From: Prochlorococcus sp. AG-402-B05
GTDB lineage: Bacteria > Cyanobacteriota > Cyanobacteriia > PCC-6307 > Cyanobiaceae
Length of the DNA stretch: 64,000 nt
NCBI GenBank assembly: GCA_003279635.1
Contig: QCHK01000008.1
Span: 1-64,000 of the forward strand
Direction of reading: 5' to 3'
The translations under genes and the position numbers were made by a program. Positions 8,801 through 19,463 of this stretch are shown here, piece after piece. The notes beneath the pieces are model-generated. The model was not told the origin of the DNA, did no database searches, and saw only the letters and a program-made list of their open reading frames with translations. Within the stretch, counting starts at the first letter, position 1; the number at the start of each line of letters is the position of its first letter.

Positions 8801-10705
8801 TTATACGAAATTTTTCATTAATTTCCCTAGCAGCTCAGCATTTCTATTTTGAAAAGCTCCTATATCTTTGTTCTCAAGCCCTCCAATTGATAGTTTTGCC
8901 ATCTCATAAACATGTATGGCGATGTCGCTAGCTAATTGACCTTCTTCTGATTTACTGGATCCTTCAATAACTATTTGGTTAGAATTTAGCTTGAGTAAGC
9001 CTTGAATAAGTGGGTGATTTGAATTGACTATTAAATTATGATATTCCGGAAGACCAGGCAGTTTCTGTTCCATTAATGCTGTTATATCATTTATTCTTCT
9101 CATTTGTTCTGGTAACAATATTAATGAGGGTGGTGAATTATCACCTTTTAGATTCTGTATTTGTACTGTGACTTTTTCATTGTTTAAAGCCGAAATAATA
9201 ATTTTTTTAAGTGTTTCTGACTTTGTATTCCCGTCTTTATCTGCAATCTCAGGCGAATCATCTTTAATACTTTCGTCTAGTTCGGAATCGACTCTTACAA
9301 AATTTATTTCTTTGTTTTTTTCCTCTAGCCAAGGAATAAACTGAGTATCAATAACAGTATCAAGTTTTAAAACCTCTTTACCTTGCGAAGTCCACATATT
9401 GAGTGCTGTTGATTGAGAGACTTCATCTGTTGAATATAAAATCTTTTTGTTCTCATCAGTAAGCCTATTCTTATATCCGTCTAGGGTAGTAAATGTTTTT
9501 GAACCAGATTTTACCAACTCGTTATTCTCTTTATTATCTTCAACAGGAACTTTTGTTGTTGAATATAAAATTATTTCTTTTACTTGCTCGGCAAATTTCT
9601 CATCTTCCATAGCTCCAATTTTTATAAAGGGGGCTATTGAGTCCCATATGTCAGCATAAAATTGGGTTTCATCCTTCTTTAATGTTTTAAGCTTATCGGC
9701 TAATTTCTTAGCAATAAAGTTACCTATGGATTTAACTCTTCTGTCTGATTGTAATGCGCTTCTACTAACATTTAAGGGAATGTCTGGCGAATCTATCACC
9801 CCCCTCAACGGTAATAGGTATCTTGGAACTATTTCTTTAATTGAGTCACTAACAAAGACCTGATTACAGAAAAGTTTTATTTCACCACTTTCCCAATCTG
9901 CTCTTCCACTTATCTTTGGAAAATATAATATACCTTGCAAATTATATGGATAGTCAGTATTTAGGTGAACCCATAAGAGAGGATCTCCCTGAAAGGGATA
10001 GAGATATTTATAGAGTTCAATATAATCTTCATCTTTAAGATTTTGTTTGCTTTCTCTCCATGGTGGATTCATTTTATTGATAACTTCTTCTTCAAGTGAG
10101 ATTTCAATAGGCATGAAATCACAATATTTTTTAATTAATGTCTTAATTCTGCTTGGTTCTATATATTCAATTTCTTCTTCCATTAAATGTAAAATTATAT
10201 CTGTACCTATCTCTTCTTTATCTGATTCATCAAGTGTATATTGAGGCGATCCATTACATTTCCATTGAATAGCTTGTGAGTCATTCTTTGCTGATTTAGT
10301 TATTATCTCAACTTCTTCTGCAACCATAAAACTTGAGTAAAAACCGAGTCCAAAATGACCTATAAAACCATCATCAGGTTGCTTATATTTTTCAAGAAAT
10401 TCTTCTGCGCTTGAGAAAGCTACTTGATTAATATATTTCTTAATTTCATCACTTGTCATTCCTATTCCATTGTCACTAATGGTCAATGTCTTATGTTCTC
10501 TGTCAATCGAAATTTTTATTTTTTCATCGTCAGCAGCGACACAATCTCCTGCAAAGGCCGCCATTTTCCTTTTCTTGATTGCATCTACGGAGTTACTTAT
10601 AAGCTCTCTAATAAATATTTCATGATCTGAGTAAACTGCTTTTTTAATTATTGGAAATATATTTTCTGTGTGAATAAGAATAGTTCCTTCTTCTTTAACG
10701 GGCAT
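8801..10705 (-). CDS. htpG: molecular chaperone HtpG (Hsp90)
   Basis: An ATP-dependent Hsp90 chaperone. In cyanobacteria it is needed under heat, cold and light stress and is known to act on phycobilisome and tetrapyrrole proteins. The N-terminal GHKL ATPase domain shows ELISNSVDAIKKRK, the ATP-binding DNGIGMTSDEI, and the lid GHFGLGFYSSFMVA. The middle domain has the PLNVSRSALQSDRRVKSIG motif with the catalytic Arg. The C-terminal dimerisation domain is present. The length of 634 aa is normal. No CIRCE-like inverted repeat was seen upstream. Confidence 0.97.
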   Translation of the reverse strand: MPVKEEGTILIHTENIFPIIKKAVYSDHEIFIRELISNSVDAIKKRKMAAFAGDCVAADDEKIKISIDREHKTLTISDNGIGMTSDEIKKYINQVAFSSAEEFLEKYKQPDDGFIGHFGLGFYSSFMVAEEVEIITKSAKNDSQAIQWKCNGSPQYTLDESDKEEIGTDIILHLMEEEIEYIEPSRIKTLIKKYCDFMPIEISLEEEVINKMNPPWRESKQNLKDEDYIELYKYLYPFQGDPLLWVHLNTDYPYNLQGILYFPKISGRADWESGEIKLFCNQVFVSDSIKEIVPRYLLPLRGVIDSPDIPLNVSRSALQSDRRVKSIGNFIAKKLADKLKTLKKDETQFYADIWDSIAPFIKIGAMEDEKFAEQVKEIILYSTTKVPVEDNKENNELVKSGSKTFTTLDGYKNRLTDENKKILYSTDEVSQSTALNMWTSQGKEVLKLDTVIDTQFIPWLEEKNKEINFVRVDSELDESIKDDSPEIADKDGNTKSETLKKIIISALNNEKVTVQIQNLKGDNSPPSLILLPEQMRRINDITALMEQKLPGLPEYHNLIVNSNHPLIQGLLKLNSNQIVIEGSSKSEEGQLASDIAIHVYEMAKLSIGGLENKDIGAFQNRNAELLGKLMKNFV

Positions 10706-10835
10706 GTCTTGTCTAAATTTTTATCATCATAGCGATACAAATTTCTATTTAGGCGTTAAACGCAAAAGTGTTATTGAATAAAGCTCAATAGTTTTCGATC
10801 CCTGACAATTATTGATAATCTAAAGCTAATTTATA

Positions 10836-12011
10836 TCAATCTATCCATTCTATTTCTGTACATCTGTTCGATTTTAAGAGTTGATTTGTTTCATTATTGG
10901 TCTTTAAAGGTTCATGTGAAATTACTGAAATAATCCCCTTTCTATGCAATTCCTTTTGTTTTTTTAATGCTTTATACAAATTTGCACTTTGCTTATATGC
11001 GATTAAAATTTTTACACTATTAACAAGTTTATCATTGCTTGTGGAGACTAATTCTCTTACTTTATCAACGCTAATACTAAAACCAATTCCGTAGCAATTT
11101 TGGGCGCTTGAACTAAATTTTTTAACTAAATCATCATATCTACCACCTTTAGCAATAGTAATAGGAGCACTTGTTGATGATGAAACAAGAGAAAATGTTA
11201 ATCCACTATATAATTTATATTTGGTTCCTAATGTAGGGTCTAGTTGTACTTCTATTCCTTTCTCTTTAGCTAATGGCTCAATAATAGTAAATAATTCCTT
11301 TAGTTTATCAATGTATGAATTTGAGCCATATATGTTTTTTAGATTAGTTAACACTTTTTCAGGTTTTCCTCTCATATTCATGATGGTTTTGATAAACATT
11401 CTTTGTTCTTCTTTTACATCAAGTGTAGTCAATGCTATGTAATCAAGATCGCAGAGAATTTTTTTTATTTGGTCTATCTTGGTTGAATCAAATGAGCTTA
11501 AAATAAGTTCCAATAGATATGTATTTCCAATAAGCAATGTCATTTTATATTTCTGATCAATTTCAATTACTTCTAATGATTCGATGAGAAGAGATAGAAG
11601 TTCTATTTCTGCATTAATTGCCTTTGTTCCTATCAATTCAACTCCGCTTTGAAATGACTCTTCAATATCAATACCACCATCAATGCTTTGATTGCATTTG
11701 AATGAAGTTCCTGTTGACCAAAAACGAAGTGGCCTTTCATATTCATAAAATCTAGTTGAAGCAGCTCGAACAATTGACGCTGTTATTTCAGGTCTTAATC
11801 CAAGAGCCTCATCAGAAACGATTTTTAGTATTTCATTGTTCGAAATCCCACCAGCTGCCGTCAATGTGTCTAGACGTTCTATGTGCGGCGGTGATATTCG
11901 CTCATATCCCCATAGTTGATATAGAGAGGAAAGTTTTGATGCAATGAGATGGTTCTTTCTTACTTGCTGAGGATTTAAGTCGCGCGCACCCGAGGCAGGT
12001 TGCAATGTCAT
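10836..12011 (-). CDS. hisZ: ATP phosphoribosyltransferase regulatory subunit
   Basis: A histidyl-tRNA-synthetase-like protein without aminoacylation role that activates the short form of HisG in the first step of histidine synthesis. The start MTLQPASGARDLNPQQV is typical. Class II core motifs follow: RPEITASIVRAASTR (motif 2 region) and, near the C-terminus, AKGGRYDDLVKKF. The length of 391 aa is typical of HisZ and shorter than HisRS, and the HisRS C-terminal anticodon-binding domain is not evident. hisG is not in the window. Confidence 0.92.
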   Translation of the reverse strand: MTLQPASGARDLNPQQVRKNHLIASKLSSLYQLWGYERISPPHIERLDTLTAAGGISNNEILKIVSDEALGLRPEITASIVRAASTRFYEYERPLRFWSTGTSFKCNQSIDGGIDIEESFQSGVELIGTKAINAEIELLSLLIESLEVIEIDQKYKMTLLIGNTYLLELILSSFDSTKIDQIKKILCDLDYIALTTLDVKEEQRMFIKTIMNMRGKPEKVLTNLKNIYGSNSYIDKLKELFTIIEPLAKEKGIEVQLDPTLGTKYKLYSGLTFSLVSSSTSAPITIAKGGRYDDLVKKFSSSAQNCYGIGFSISVDKVRELVSTSNDKLVNSVKILIAYKQSANLYKALKKQKELHRKGIISVISHEPLKTNNETNQLLKSNRCTEIEWID

Positions 12012-12053
12012 TATTTGAATCTTTTTATTTCTTAAGGATCACATAAATTAAGA

Positions 12054-12920
12054 CTATTTTCCACCATAAGACTTAGGGGTTAATGGTTTAATTTTTCCAA
12101 GTTCTTTTATGAGCTCATTTTGTATCTCTGGATTACAAGCAAGAATTCTACCGGTATTGAGATCAAAATCTCCAGAAGGATAATTGGAAACTATTCCACC
12201 CGCCATTTCGACAAGTGGTACTCCTGCTGCCATATCCCATTTTGCAAGTCCACGTTCCCAAAAACCATCAACTTTGCCTGAGGCTACAAATGCTAGATCT
12301 ACAGCGGCTGCTCCTCCTCTTCTTACCCCATGGGTAAGATGGGTTAGCCAACAAAATTCTGAATAATTATTATCTAATACTTCTCGTCGGTCATATGCGA
12401 AACCTGTAACTAAGAGTGAATCAGATAAGGAATTCGTGTTCGTTACATTTATTTTTTCGCCATTACAATATGATCCATGTTCTGGAGAAGCGTAATAAAT
12501 TTCATTCAAAGAAGGTACTGATATTGCTCCCAATATTGGATTGCTATCCCAAATTAAACCTATTGAAGTTGCGAAAAATGGATATCCATGGGCATAGTTT
12601 GTTGTTCCATCAAGAGGGTCTATACACCATTTTAATTCACCATCCTTTGACTTATATCCACTTTCTTCAGCAAGAATAGAAATGTAAGGAGTCTCTTTTT
12701 CTAAATATTCTATTATTAATTTTTCACATTCTATATCTGCATTAGTAACAAGATCTCCAGCAGTTCCCTTACATTTTATCGTTTTAATCCTTCCATAATT
12801 ATTCATTAGAGATGCTCCCCCTTTCTCTGCGGCCTGCTTGGCAATTTCTAATAATTTATTAATTTCATCTTTATCTAAACCTGCATTCAAAGCAGCGGTT
12901 TTACAATATGGTATTACCAT
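12054..12920 (-). CDS. inositol monophosphatase family phosphatase
   Basis: A Mg-dependent, Li-sensitive phosphatase of the IMPase/SuhB fold. The signature WCIDPLDGTTNYAHGYPFF supplies metal ligands Asp, Asp and Thr. The upstream ligand is ILAEESGY and the second motif is AKWDMAAGVPLVEMAGG. At 288 aa it is the usual length. Substrates in cyanobacteria may be inositol phosphate, histidinol phosphate or NADP-type compounds. The neighbour hisZ makes histidinol-phosphatase activity conceivable, but that is only context. It is transcribed toward hisZ with a 42-nt gap. Confidence 0.9.
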   Translation of the reverse strand: MVIPYCKTAALNAGLDKDEINKLLEIAKQAAEKGGASLMNNYGRIKTIKCKGTAGDLVTNADIECEKLIIEYLEKETPYISILAEESGYKSKDGELKWCIDPLDGTTNYAHGYPFFATSIGLIWDSNPILGAISVPSLNEIYYASPEHGSYCNGEKINVTNTNSLSDSLLVTGFAYDRREVLDNNYSEFCWLTHLTHGVRRGGAAAVDLAFVASGKVDGFWERGLAKWDMAAGVPLVEMAGGIVSNYPSGDFDLNTGRILACNPEIQNELIKELGKIKPLTPKSYGGK

Positions 12921-13134
12921 GACTATTTTTTTTATTTATATTAATCGTCTACTATTGGAAGATTCTATTTATCTTTAAATCAATTTATTCTCATCAATAA
13001 ATTAATGATTACTAGGAACTTGTTTGGTATAAAAGTATTTAATAAATAAATCCGATAGTTAAATTTTTATAAGACCTCTGTTGTGGTATATATTTAAATT
13101 CAGCATTTGAAAGACATTTCATGGCTGATTCCAA

Positions 13135-13221
13135 GGAGAGGTGGCCGAGTGGTTGAAGGCGCAGCACTGGAAATGCTGTATAGGGGCAACCCTATCGAGG
13201 GTTCGAATCCCTCTCTCTCCG
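13135..13221 (+). tRNA. tRNA-Ser (GGA anticodon)
   Basis: An 87-nt class II tRNA. Acceptor stem GGAGAGG pairs with TCTCTCC, with a G-T closing pair and discriminator G. The D arm is GGCCGAGTGGTTGAAGGC. The anticodon arm CAGCA-CTGGAAA-TGCTG gives anticodon GGA. A long variable arm (TAGGGGCAACCCTA) marks tRNA-Ser, and the T arm is GAGGG-TTCGAAT-CCCTC. CCA is not encoded. The track ORF at 13119-13340 on the other strand is a shadow of this tRNA. Confidence 0.96.
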
Positions 13222-13257
13222 TATCGCAAGCTAACTTTTAATAAAAAAGCTTTAGTG

Positions 13258-14061
13258 TTATCCAAATTTTCCAGAGATATAGTCTTGAGTTGATTTTTGC
13301 TTTGGTGAATTGAACATGTTTTTTGTTTTATCAAACTCAACTAAAAATCCAATTTTTCCACCTAAATCTTTATCTTTTTTCTCTGTGTTGAAAAAAGCTG
13401 TGTAATCACTGACTCTATTGGCTTGTTGCATATTGTGCGTAACAATAATGATTGTAAAATTCTTCTTTAATTCGTGAATTGTCTCTTCAATTTTTAATGT
13501 AGATAATGGATCAAGTGCTGAGCATGGCTCATCCATTAAGATCACATCAGGTTCAATAGCGATTGTCCTTGCTATGCATAATCTTTGTTGTTGACCGCCA
13601 GATAATGAATAACCACTTTCGTTTAATTTATCCTTGCACTCATCCCAAACAGCTGCCTTTGTAAGAGATTCTTCTACTAATTGATCCATATTACCTTTAT
13701 ATCCATTAACTCTTGCACCAAAGGCAATATTTTCGTAAATACTTTTAGGAAAAGGATTGGGTTGTTGAAAAACCATTCCAATTCTTCTTCTAACTTCAAC
13801 TGGATCTATATCCTCTGCATATATATCTATCCCTTCAAAAATAACACTACCTGATAATTTGCAACCTTCTATTAAATCGTTCATTCGGTTGATTGCTCTA
13901 ATGACAGTAGATTTACCACATCCTGATGGACCAATAAAAGATGTAACTTGATTCTTTTCAATATCACAAAACACATTTTTAACTGCAACTGAATTTCCAT
14001 ATTTAATTGATACATTGTCTAGTGAGACTGAAGATGTAGATTTTATATTTTTTTTATTCAT
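13258..14061 (-). CDS. pstB: phosphate ABC transporter ATP-binding protein
   Basis: The ATPase of the high-affinity phosphate importer, working at the cytoplasmic face of PstA-PstC. Walker A is GPSGCGKST, the Q-loop is [14 protein letters not shown] (PstB-specific NPFP), the ABC signature is LSGGQQQR, Walker B is [14 protein letters not shown], and the switch is VTHNM. The length of 267 aa is normal. It is the last gene of pstC-pstA-pstB, 31 nt after pstA. In marine picocyanobacteria phosphate starvation is a usual inducer of this operon. Confidence 0.97.
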   Translation of the reverse strand: MNKKNIKSTSSVSLDNVSIKYGNSVAVKNVFCDIEKNQVTSFIGPSGCGKSTVIRAINRMNDLIEGCKLSGSVIFEGIDIYAEDIDPVEVRRRIGMVFQQPNPFPKSIYENIAFGARVNGYKGNMDQLVEESLTKAAVWDECKDKLNESGYSLSGGQQQRLCIARTIAIEPDVILMDEPCSALDPLSTLKIEETIHELKKNFTIIIVTHNMQQANRVSDYTAFFNTEKKDKDLGGKIGFLVEFDKTKNMFNSPKQKSTQDYISGKFG

Positions 14062-14092
14062 TATCTTATTTTCTTATTAGTTTTGATCATAA

Positions 14093-15007
14093 TCATACTT
14101 TATTTTTTGAAAAAGCACCAAGTGTGCCTATCCATCTTGAAAGGATATTAAGACTTAAAAGTACAACAACTAATATGAATGATGCTGCCCATGCTAGTTG
14201 ATTTTGGGCTTCATATGGTTCAAGAGCAAAATTGTAAATTAACACTGACAATGAACCCATTTCATAGAAAAGATCATCAAAACTTGTAATGTAGTAACGG
14301 GAGAAAAGAGCTGTAAACATTAATGGAGCTGTTTCTCCTGCTGCCCTAGCGAGTGCTAATAATACGCCTGTAGAAATTGAACTAAATGCAGCTGGTAATG
14401 TGATATTTGTTATCATCAAGAATTTTGATGCACCAACTCCAAATGCAGCTCTTCTCATGTCATTTGGAACTAATTTAAGTGCTTCATCAGTTGTTTTAAT
14501 TATTGTTGGAACCATTAAAATTGAAAGTGATATTCCGCCAGCGATACCGCTAAACATTGATCCAAATAGTATCTTAGTAGAGACAATAATTGCGTATATA
14601 AATACACCAGCAATTATAGAAGGAACCCCAGCAAGAACATTTGATCCAAACCTTATAAATTTAGCAAAGTTTCCTGATTTTGAATATTCGGCAAGATATA
14701 TTCCACCTCCTACTCCAACAGGTATTGATATTATTGAAGCAATAACTGACATTATAAAAGTCCCAGTAATTGCTGGCCCTATTCCTCCAGCTGATAGAAG
14801 ATCATCTCCGGGTGGCTCGGGTTCAAGTATTAAGGTATCTAAGTTTATATAACTTCCACCTTTAATTAATACATAGCTTATGACTAATATTAAAGGAAGT
14901 ACAGAAATGATGGCAAAAAGAGCAACAGCTAAAGTTAAGGCTTTGTTCCCAACATTTCTAGTTAGAGAGGGATTATAAGTTAGTGATTTTTGTGAAGTAT
15001 AATTCAT
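14093..15007 (-). CDS. pstA: phosphate ABC transporter permease PstA
   Basis: An inner-membrane subunit forming the phosphate channel with PstC. The 304-aa protein has about six hydrophobic segments and the ABC-importer EAA loop LKLVPNDMRRAAFGVGASKFLMI...ALARAAGETAPLMFTA, characteristic of PstA. The start abuts the pstC stop with no gap, indicating co-translation. The next gene is pstB. Confidence 0.95.
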   Translation of the reverse strand: MNYTSQKSLTYNPSLTRNVGNKALTLAVALFAIISVLPLILVISYVLIKGGSYINLDTLILEPEPPGDDLLSAGGIGPAITGTFIMSVIASIISIPVGVGGGIYLAEYSKSGNFAKFIRFGSNVLAGVPSIIAGVFIYAIIVSTKILFGSMFSGIAGGISLSILMVPTIIKTTDEALKLVPNDMRRAAFGVGASKFLMITNITLPAAFSSISTGVLLALARAAGETAPLMFTALFSRYYITSFDDLFYEMGSLSVLIYNFALEPYEAQNQLAWAASFILVVVLLSLNILSRWIGTLGAFSKNKV

Positions 15008-15973
15008 TTATTGATATTTTAAGCTTAATCTTTTTACAATCCACTGAGCAAATACATTAACCAATAAGGTTAATATCATTAGGATTAATGCTGCATACAT
15101 TAGAGATGAGACTTGGCTTCCATCTGCTTCACCAAATTGATTGGCAAGCATGGCTGAAATTGTATATGAAGGAGCAAACATTGACCAACTAAAGTTATTT
15201 GAATTGCCAATAATCATTGTGACTGCCATTGTCTCACCCATAGCTCTTCCTAGAGCAAGTAAAACTCCTCCTGTTATTCCAGAAATTGCGGCTGGAATAA
15301 TAACTTTAAAAATAGTAGTCCACCTTGATGCTCCAATTCCATATGCAGCTTGCCTAAGTTTTAATGGAACTTGATTTAGAGAATCTTTTGAAATAGATGT
15401 AATTATAGGTAATATCATTACCACAAGTATTAATATTGCTGGCATCATTCCAGCGCCCAAAGGTTGGGTGCTGAAAAATGGTATAAATCCAAATAGTTCG
15501 TATATTATGTTCAAAAATGGTCTAATAAACGGTTCCATAATAAATACAGCCCATAGACCTAACACTACTGATGGAATAGCGGCTAAAAGCTCAACCATTA
15601 TTCCAATTATATTTCTTATATATTCGGGAATTATATTTTCAGTTATAAATATTGCAGTGCCGACGCCCAATGGAACTGCAATTAATAATGAAGCAATCGA
15701 TGTGAAAAGGGTTCCATAAATAGCTGTGAATGCACCGTACTCATCTGTAACTGGATTCCATGCTGAGCTAAAAAGAAACCTCAGTCCATATCTTGAAATT
15801 GATTCATTAGATTCATAGTAAACGACTGCAAATATGGAAAAAAGCACTATGGCTACCATTGAAGCCATGGCAACAACAATATTTTTAAAACCAACATCTA
15901 CCAACTTCTCTGAAGTTGGTCTTGTTCTCAGTGAAAATTTCGATGTACTTGCTTTGTCCACGTGCAAAAGCAA
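15008..15973 (-). CDS. pstC: phosphate ABC transporter permease PstC
   Basis: The second channel subunit of the phosphate importer, 321 aa with about six membrane segments. The EAA-type loop reads LNQVPLKLRQAAYGIGASRWTTIFKVIIPAA and is followed by GGVLLALGRAMGETMAVTMIIGN, both typical of PstC. It is the first gene of the operon, divergent from dnaK across 139 nt. The periplasmic binding protein PstS is not adjacent and must be encoded elsewhere. I looked for a Pho box in the 139-nt gap and saw only poorly spaced TTAA-type half-sites, so I do not call one. Confidence 0.95.
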   Translation of the reverse strand: MLLHVDKASTSKFSLRTRPTSEKLVDVGFKNIVVAMASMVAIVLFSIFAVVYYESNESISRYGLRFLFSSAWNPVTDEYGAFTAIYGTLFTSIASLLIAVPLGVGTAIFITENIIPEYIRNIIGIMVELLAAIPSVVLGLWAVFIMEPFIRPFLNIIYELFGFIPFFSTQPLGAGMMPAILILVVMILPIITSISKDSLNQVPLKLRQAAYGIGASRWTTIFKVIIPAAISGITGGVLLALGRAMGETMAVTMIIGNSNNFSWSMFAPSYTISAMLANQFGEADGSQVSSLMYAALILMILTLLVNVFAQWIVKRLSLKYQ

Positions 15974-16112
15974 TTTACATTATGAATCTATATCTAATTT
16001 GAAATTTTTCACTAAGAGAGGGTTAATGATTGGCTTTAAGTGTTGAAGGGTACATAATAAGTATTGAATACCCTTAAATGCTAGTTACTGTGGGGCTTAA
16101 ATAAGTATTGCC

Positions 16113-18113
16113 ATGGGGAGAATAGTTGGCATTGACTTGGGAACGACTAATTCCGTTGTAGCGGTGTTGGAGGCTGGTAGGCCTGTTGTTATTGCTAGTG
16201 CTGAAGGTGCTAGAACCACGCCATCAGTTGTTGGCTTTACGAAGGAATCTGAATTGTTAGTTGGTCAACTTGCTAGACGGCAATTAGTTCTTAATCCCAA
16301 AAACACTTTCTCCAATTTAAAAAGATTTGTTGGCAGAGCATGGGATGAGCTTGAAGAAACAAGCCTTTCAGTTCCTTATAGCGTCCGCTCAAATGATCAG
16401 GGAAATGTTCGCATCACATCTCCTATAACAAAACGGGAATATGCGCCTGAGGAACTTATTGGCAATATTATTAGAAAGTTGATAGATGACGCTGAAACAT
16501 ATTTAGGAGAAAACGTTGATGCTGCTGTAATCACTGTTCCCGCTTATTTCAACGATTCACAAAGACAAGCTACCCGAGATGCTGCGATTTTGGCTGGCAT
16601 ATCTGTTGAAAGGATTCTAAATGAACCAACCTCCGCCGCTCTTGCTTATGGATTTGATAAAAGCTCATCTAGAAAAGTTTTGGTTTTTGATTTAGGGGGT
16701 GGAACATTTGATGTGTCTTTAATGTCCATTTCCAATGGTGTCTTTGATGTAAAGGCAACTTCAGGTGATACACAATTGGGAGGTAATGATTTTGATCAAA
16801 GAATTGTTGACTGGCTTGCTGAAGATTTTTTAGCAAAGAATAAACTTGACTTAAGAAGAGATAGGCAATCATTACAAAGACTTACCGAAGCAGCTGAGAA
16901 AGCTAAACAAGAACTTTCTGGTGTTCAAGCCACACCTATCTCACTCCCTTTTATTTCCACAGGAAAAGATGGTCCATTACATATAGAAACTACCCTAAGT
17001 AGAAAAAAGTACGAGAGTCTTTGCAATGACCTTTTAGACAGATTATTTGATCCTGTTAATACTGTTATTGATGATTCAGGGTGGAATCCTGAGGATATTG
17101 ATGAAGTTGTTCTTGTAGGTGGAAGTACACGTATGCCAATGGTAAAGCAATTAGTTAAAACATTAGTTCCAAATCCACCTTGTCAATCTGTTAACCCTGA
17201 TGAAGTTGTTGCTATTGGTGCGGCAATTCAAGGGGGGATTCTTTCAGGAGAGTTGAGAGACCTTTTATTGAATGATGTCACACCTCTCTCTTTAGGACTA
17301 GAAACTGTAGGTGGATTAATGAAAGTTCTAATTCCACGTAATACCTCCATACCAGTTAGACAATCCGATGTGTTTAGCACATCTGCTTCCAACCAATCAT
17401 CAGTTGAAATTCATATATGGCAAGGAGAGAGGCAAATGGCCTCAGACAACAAATCACTGGGAAAATTCAGATTATCTGGTATTCCACCTGCCCCTCGAGG
17501 TGTTCCTCAAGTTCAGGTGGCTTTTGATATTGATGCCAATGGTTTATTAGAAGTCAGTGCCACTGATAGAACTACTGGGAGGAAACAGTCTGTAAGTGTT
17601 ACTGGCGGCTCAAATTTGAATCAAAATGAAGTTAATAAGTTGATTGAGGAGTCCAAAGTAAAAGCATCTGAAGATAGAAAAAAGCGAGCTTCTATTGATC
17701 AGAAAAATAATGCTTTAACACTTGTTGCTCAAGCTGAGAGGCGGCTAAGAGACGCTTCACTTGAGTTGGGGCCCTATGGCGCTGAGAGACAACAAAGATC
17801 TGTAGAGGTTGCGATGAGGGACGTTGAAGATTTGCTGCAAGATAATGATTTGCAAGAACTCGAATATGCAGTCGGTTCACTACAAGAAGCATTATTTGGT
17901 TTGAATCGTCGTTTATCAGCAGAAAGAAAAACAGATTCAAATCCCATACAAGGTATTAAAAATACTTTTGGGTCATTAAAGGATGAGTTGTTTTCTGACG
18001 ACTACTGGGATGATGATCCTTGGGATTATTCTCAAGGGCGTCAAAATAGAAATGGTGATAATAATTATGGGAGAAGGGATGTAGATCCTTGGGATAATGA
18101 CTACTATCGTTGA
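16113..18113 (+). CDS. dnaK: molecular chaperone DnaK (Hsp70 paralogue)
   Basis: An ATP-dependent Hsp70 chaperone. The nucleotide-binding domain (about residues 1-380) has [42 protein letters not shown] and [11 protein letters not shown]. The substrate-binding domain follows (about 385-540, [13 protein letters not shown]), then a helical lid. The C-terminus is unusual: the EEVD-like tail of classical DnaK is replaced by a Trp/Asp-rich end with two DPWD motifs. Cyanobacteria carry several dnaK genes. This looks like one of the specialised paralogues (DnaK1/DnaK3-like) rather than the main DnaK2, but I cannot settle which. dnaJ overlaps its 3' end by 17 nt. Confidence 0.95.
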   Translation: MGRIVGIDLGTTNSVVAVLEAGRPVVIASAEGARTTPSVVGFTKESELLVGQLARRQLVLNPKNTFSNLKRFVGRAWDELEETSLSVPYSVRSNDQGNVRITSPITKREYAPEELIGNIIRKLIDDAETYLGENVDAAVITVPAYFNDSQRQATRDAAILAGISVERILNEPTSAALAYGFDKSSSRKVLVFDLGGGTFDVSLMSISNGVFDVKATSGDTQLGGNDFDQRIVDWLAEDFLAKNKLDLRRDRQSLQRLTEAAEKAKQELSGVQATPISLPFISTGKDGPLHIETTLSRKKYESLCNDLLDRLFDPVNTVIDDSGWNPEDIDEVVLVGGSTRMPMVKQLVKTLVPNPPCQSVNPDEVVAIGAAIQGGILSGELRDLLLNDVTPLSLGLETVGGLMKVLIPRNTSIPVRQSDVFSTSASNQSSVEIHIWQGERQMASDNKSLGKFRLSGIPPAPRGVPQVQVAFDIDANGLLEVSATDRTTGRKQSVSVTGGSNLNQNEVNKLIEESKVKASEDRKKRASIDQKNNALTLVAQAERRLRDASLELGPYGAERQQRSVEVAMRDVEDLLQDNDLQELEYAVGSLQEALFGLNRRLSAERKTDSNPIQGIKNTFGSLKDELFSDDYWDDDPWDYSQGRQNRNGDNNYGRRDVDPWDNDYYR

Positions 18114-19014
18114 TCCTAATTATTGGTCTCTACTAGGAGTCTCTCCAGAATGTGATTCTAATGAGCTTAAATCCGCCTTTAGGAAAGAGGCAAGAAAGTG
18201 GCACCCCGATTTAAATAAAAATGATGTCAACGCAGAGGAAAGATTTAAATTAATTAATGAAGCCTATGCGATTCTTAGCGATCCAAATAAAAGAAGGGAA
18301 TGGGAGAAACAAAATAATAAAAATAAAGATATCTTTGATAATAGATTCCCAACCTATGAGGAATATATAGATCTTGTATTAGGAATTAAAACAGATTTAA
18401 AAAGTGAAAGTGATGATCAATATTCAGAACATTCTGAAGATGAATACGAAAACTTTGAACAAACTATTTTTAATGAATATGTTCCTACAACTAGTGAACC
18501 AGCGCCACCTCCAACTTTAATTTATGAAGATCAAGAATCAATTGTAGAAATCTCACCAGATCAAGCTCTTTATGGATCTTCAGTTGAAATCCAGTTACAA
18601 GACGGCACTCTTGTTGAGGTGTTAACTCCGCCATTTGCAGGGGATGGATGGAGATTACGAATAGAAGGTGCTGCAATAGGTTGTCGAGATCATTTTGTAC
18701 AATTAAAAGTACAAACAGAAGATGGTCTAAGAATTGATGGATTAAGAGTTACATATCGTCTTGAATTGTTTCCACATGATGCTTTATTGGGATGTGCTGT
18801 AGATATTCCAACTTTAAATGGATCTGTTACATTACAAGTTCCTCCTAATTCATCTACAGGGAGATTATTAAGACTTAGAGGACGTGGATTGGAATACGGA
18901 GAATATCGTGGAGATCAAATCGTTGAAATAATTATTGTGTTACCAGATAATTTAAGTGATTCTGAACTAGCATTATATCAGCGTCTAAATGAAATATCTA
19001 TGGAGAATTATTAG
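18097..19014 (+). CDS. dnaJ: DnaJ-type co-chaperone without zinc finger
   Basis: A J-domain protein that stimulates the DnaK ATPase. The J domain (residues ~5-70) has WHPDLNKN with the HPD motif and the usual [20 protein letters not shown]. There is no CxxCxGxG zinc-finger region. An acidic linker leads straight to the two C-terminal beta-sandwich substrate-binding domains, e.g. [18 protein letters not shown]. It is thus of the CbpA/type B kind, 305 aa. The gene overlaps the end of dnaK by 17 nt in another frame, suggesting a coupled chaperone pair. Confidence 0.93.
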   Translation: MTTIVDPNYWSLLGVSPECDSNELKSAFRKEARKWHPDLNKNDVNAEERFKLINEAYAILSDPNKRREWEKQNNKNKDIFDNRFPTYEEYIDLVLGIKTDLKSESDDQYSEHSEDEYENFEQTIFNEYVPTTSEPAPPPTLIYEDQESIVEISPDQALYGSSVEIQLQDGTLVEVLTPPFAGDGWRLRIEGAAIGCRDHFVQLKVQTEDGLRIDGLRVTYRLELFPHDALLGCAVDIPTLNGSVTLQVPPNSSTGRLLRLRGRGLEYGEYRGDQIVEIIIVLPDNLSDSELALYQRLNEISMENY

Positions 19015-19070
19015 AAATATATTGTTTATTCAATTTATCGATTTATAATCAAATTGGTTATTTATTTATT

Positions 19071-19463
19071 ATGTTAGTTCATGTCCTTTTGTATGAAGCA
19101 GGGACTGAAAGTGAAGGTATACACTCCCTCGAACTTAAGGGAACGACAGTAATCCTTATGTTCGAGGATAAGGACGATGCTGAACGATATTGTGGACTTT
19201 TAGAAGCACAAGACTTTCCAACACCATCCGTTGAGGAGTTAACGAGGACAGATATTGAAGCATTTTGTATTGAAGCTGGTTATGAACCCCGCTTTGTAGA
19301 AAAAGGATTTATCCCAAGAACCGATGAAGAGCGCCTTATGATTTCACCACCTCTTTCAAATTTAGAAGTAGGAAATTGGCAAAATCAAGATAATTTAAAT
19401 GAACAAATATCCTCTAATGATCAACTTCAAGATATAAAAAAGCGTTTAGAAAATCTTTTATGA
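19071..19463 (+). CDS. DUF3110 domain protein
   Basis: A 130-aa cytoplasmic protein of the cyanobacterial/plant DUF3110 family. It starts MLVHVLLYEAGTESEGIHSL, followed by VILMFEDKDDAERYCGLLEAQDFP, which looks like a small alpha/beta fold. A hydrophilic C-terminal tail follows (ISSNDQLQDIKKRLENLL). The function is unknown. It follows dnaJ by 56 nt. Its TGA stop overlaps the ATG of the decayed murQ in an ATGA, showing that murQ was once the next gene of the operon. Confidence 0.87.
   Translation: MLVHVLLYEAGTESEGIHSLELKGTTVILMFEDKDDAERYCGLLEAQDFPTPSVEELTRTDIEAFCIEAGYEPRFVEKGFIPRTDEERLMISPPLSNLEVGNWQNQDNLNEQISSNDQLQDIKKRLENLL

Noticed and set aside
13119-13340. 73-aa minus-strand ORF with GERGIRTLDRVAP
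   Set aside because: It is the antisense reading of tRNA-Ser(GGA), a well-known false protein arising at tRNA genes.
15974-16112. Pho-box-like TTAA elements between pstC and dnaK
   Set aside because: Half-sites are 13 and 11 nt apart and match the cyanobacterial 8-bp consensus poorly; such AT-rich words are expected by chance here.
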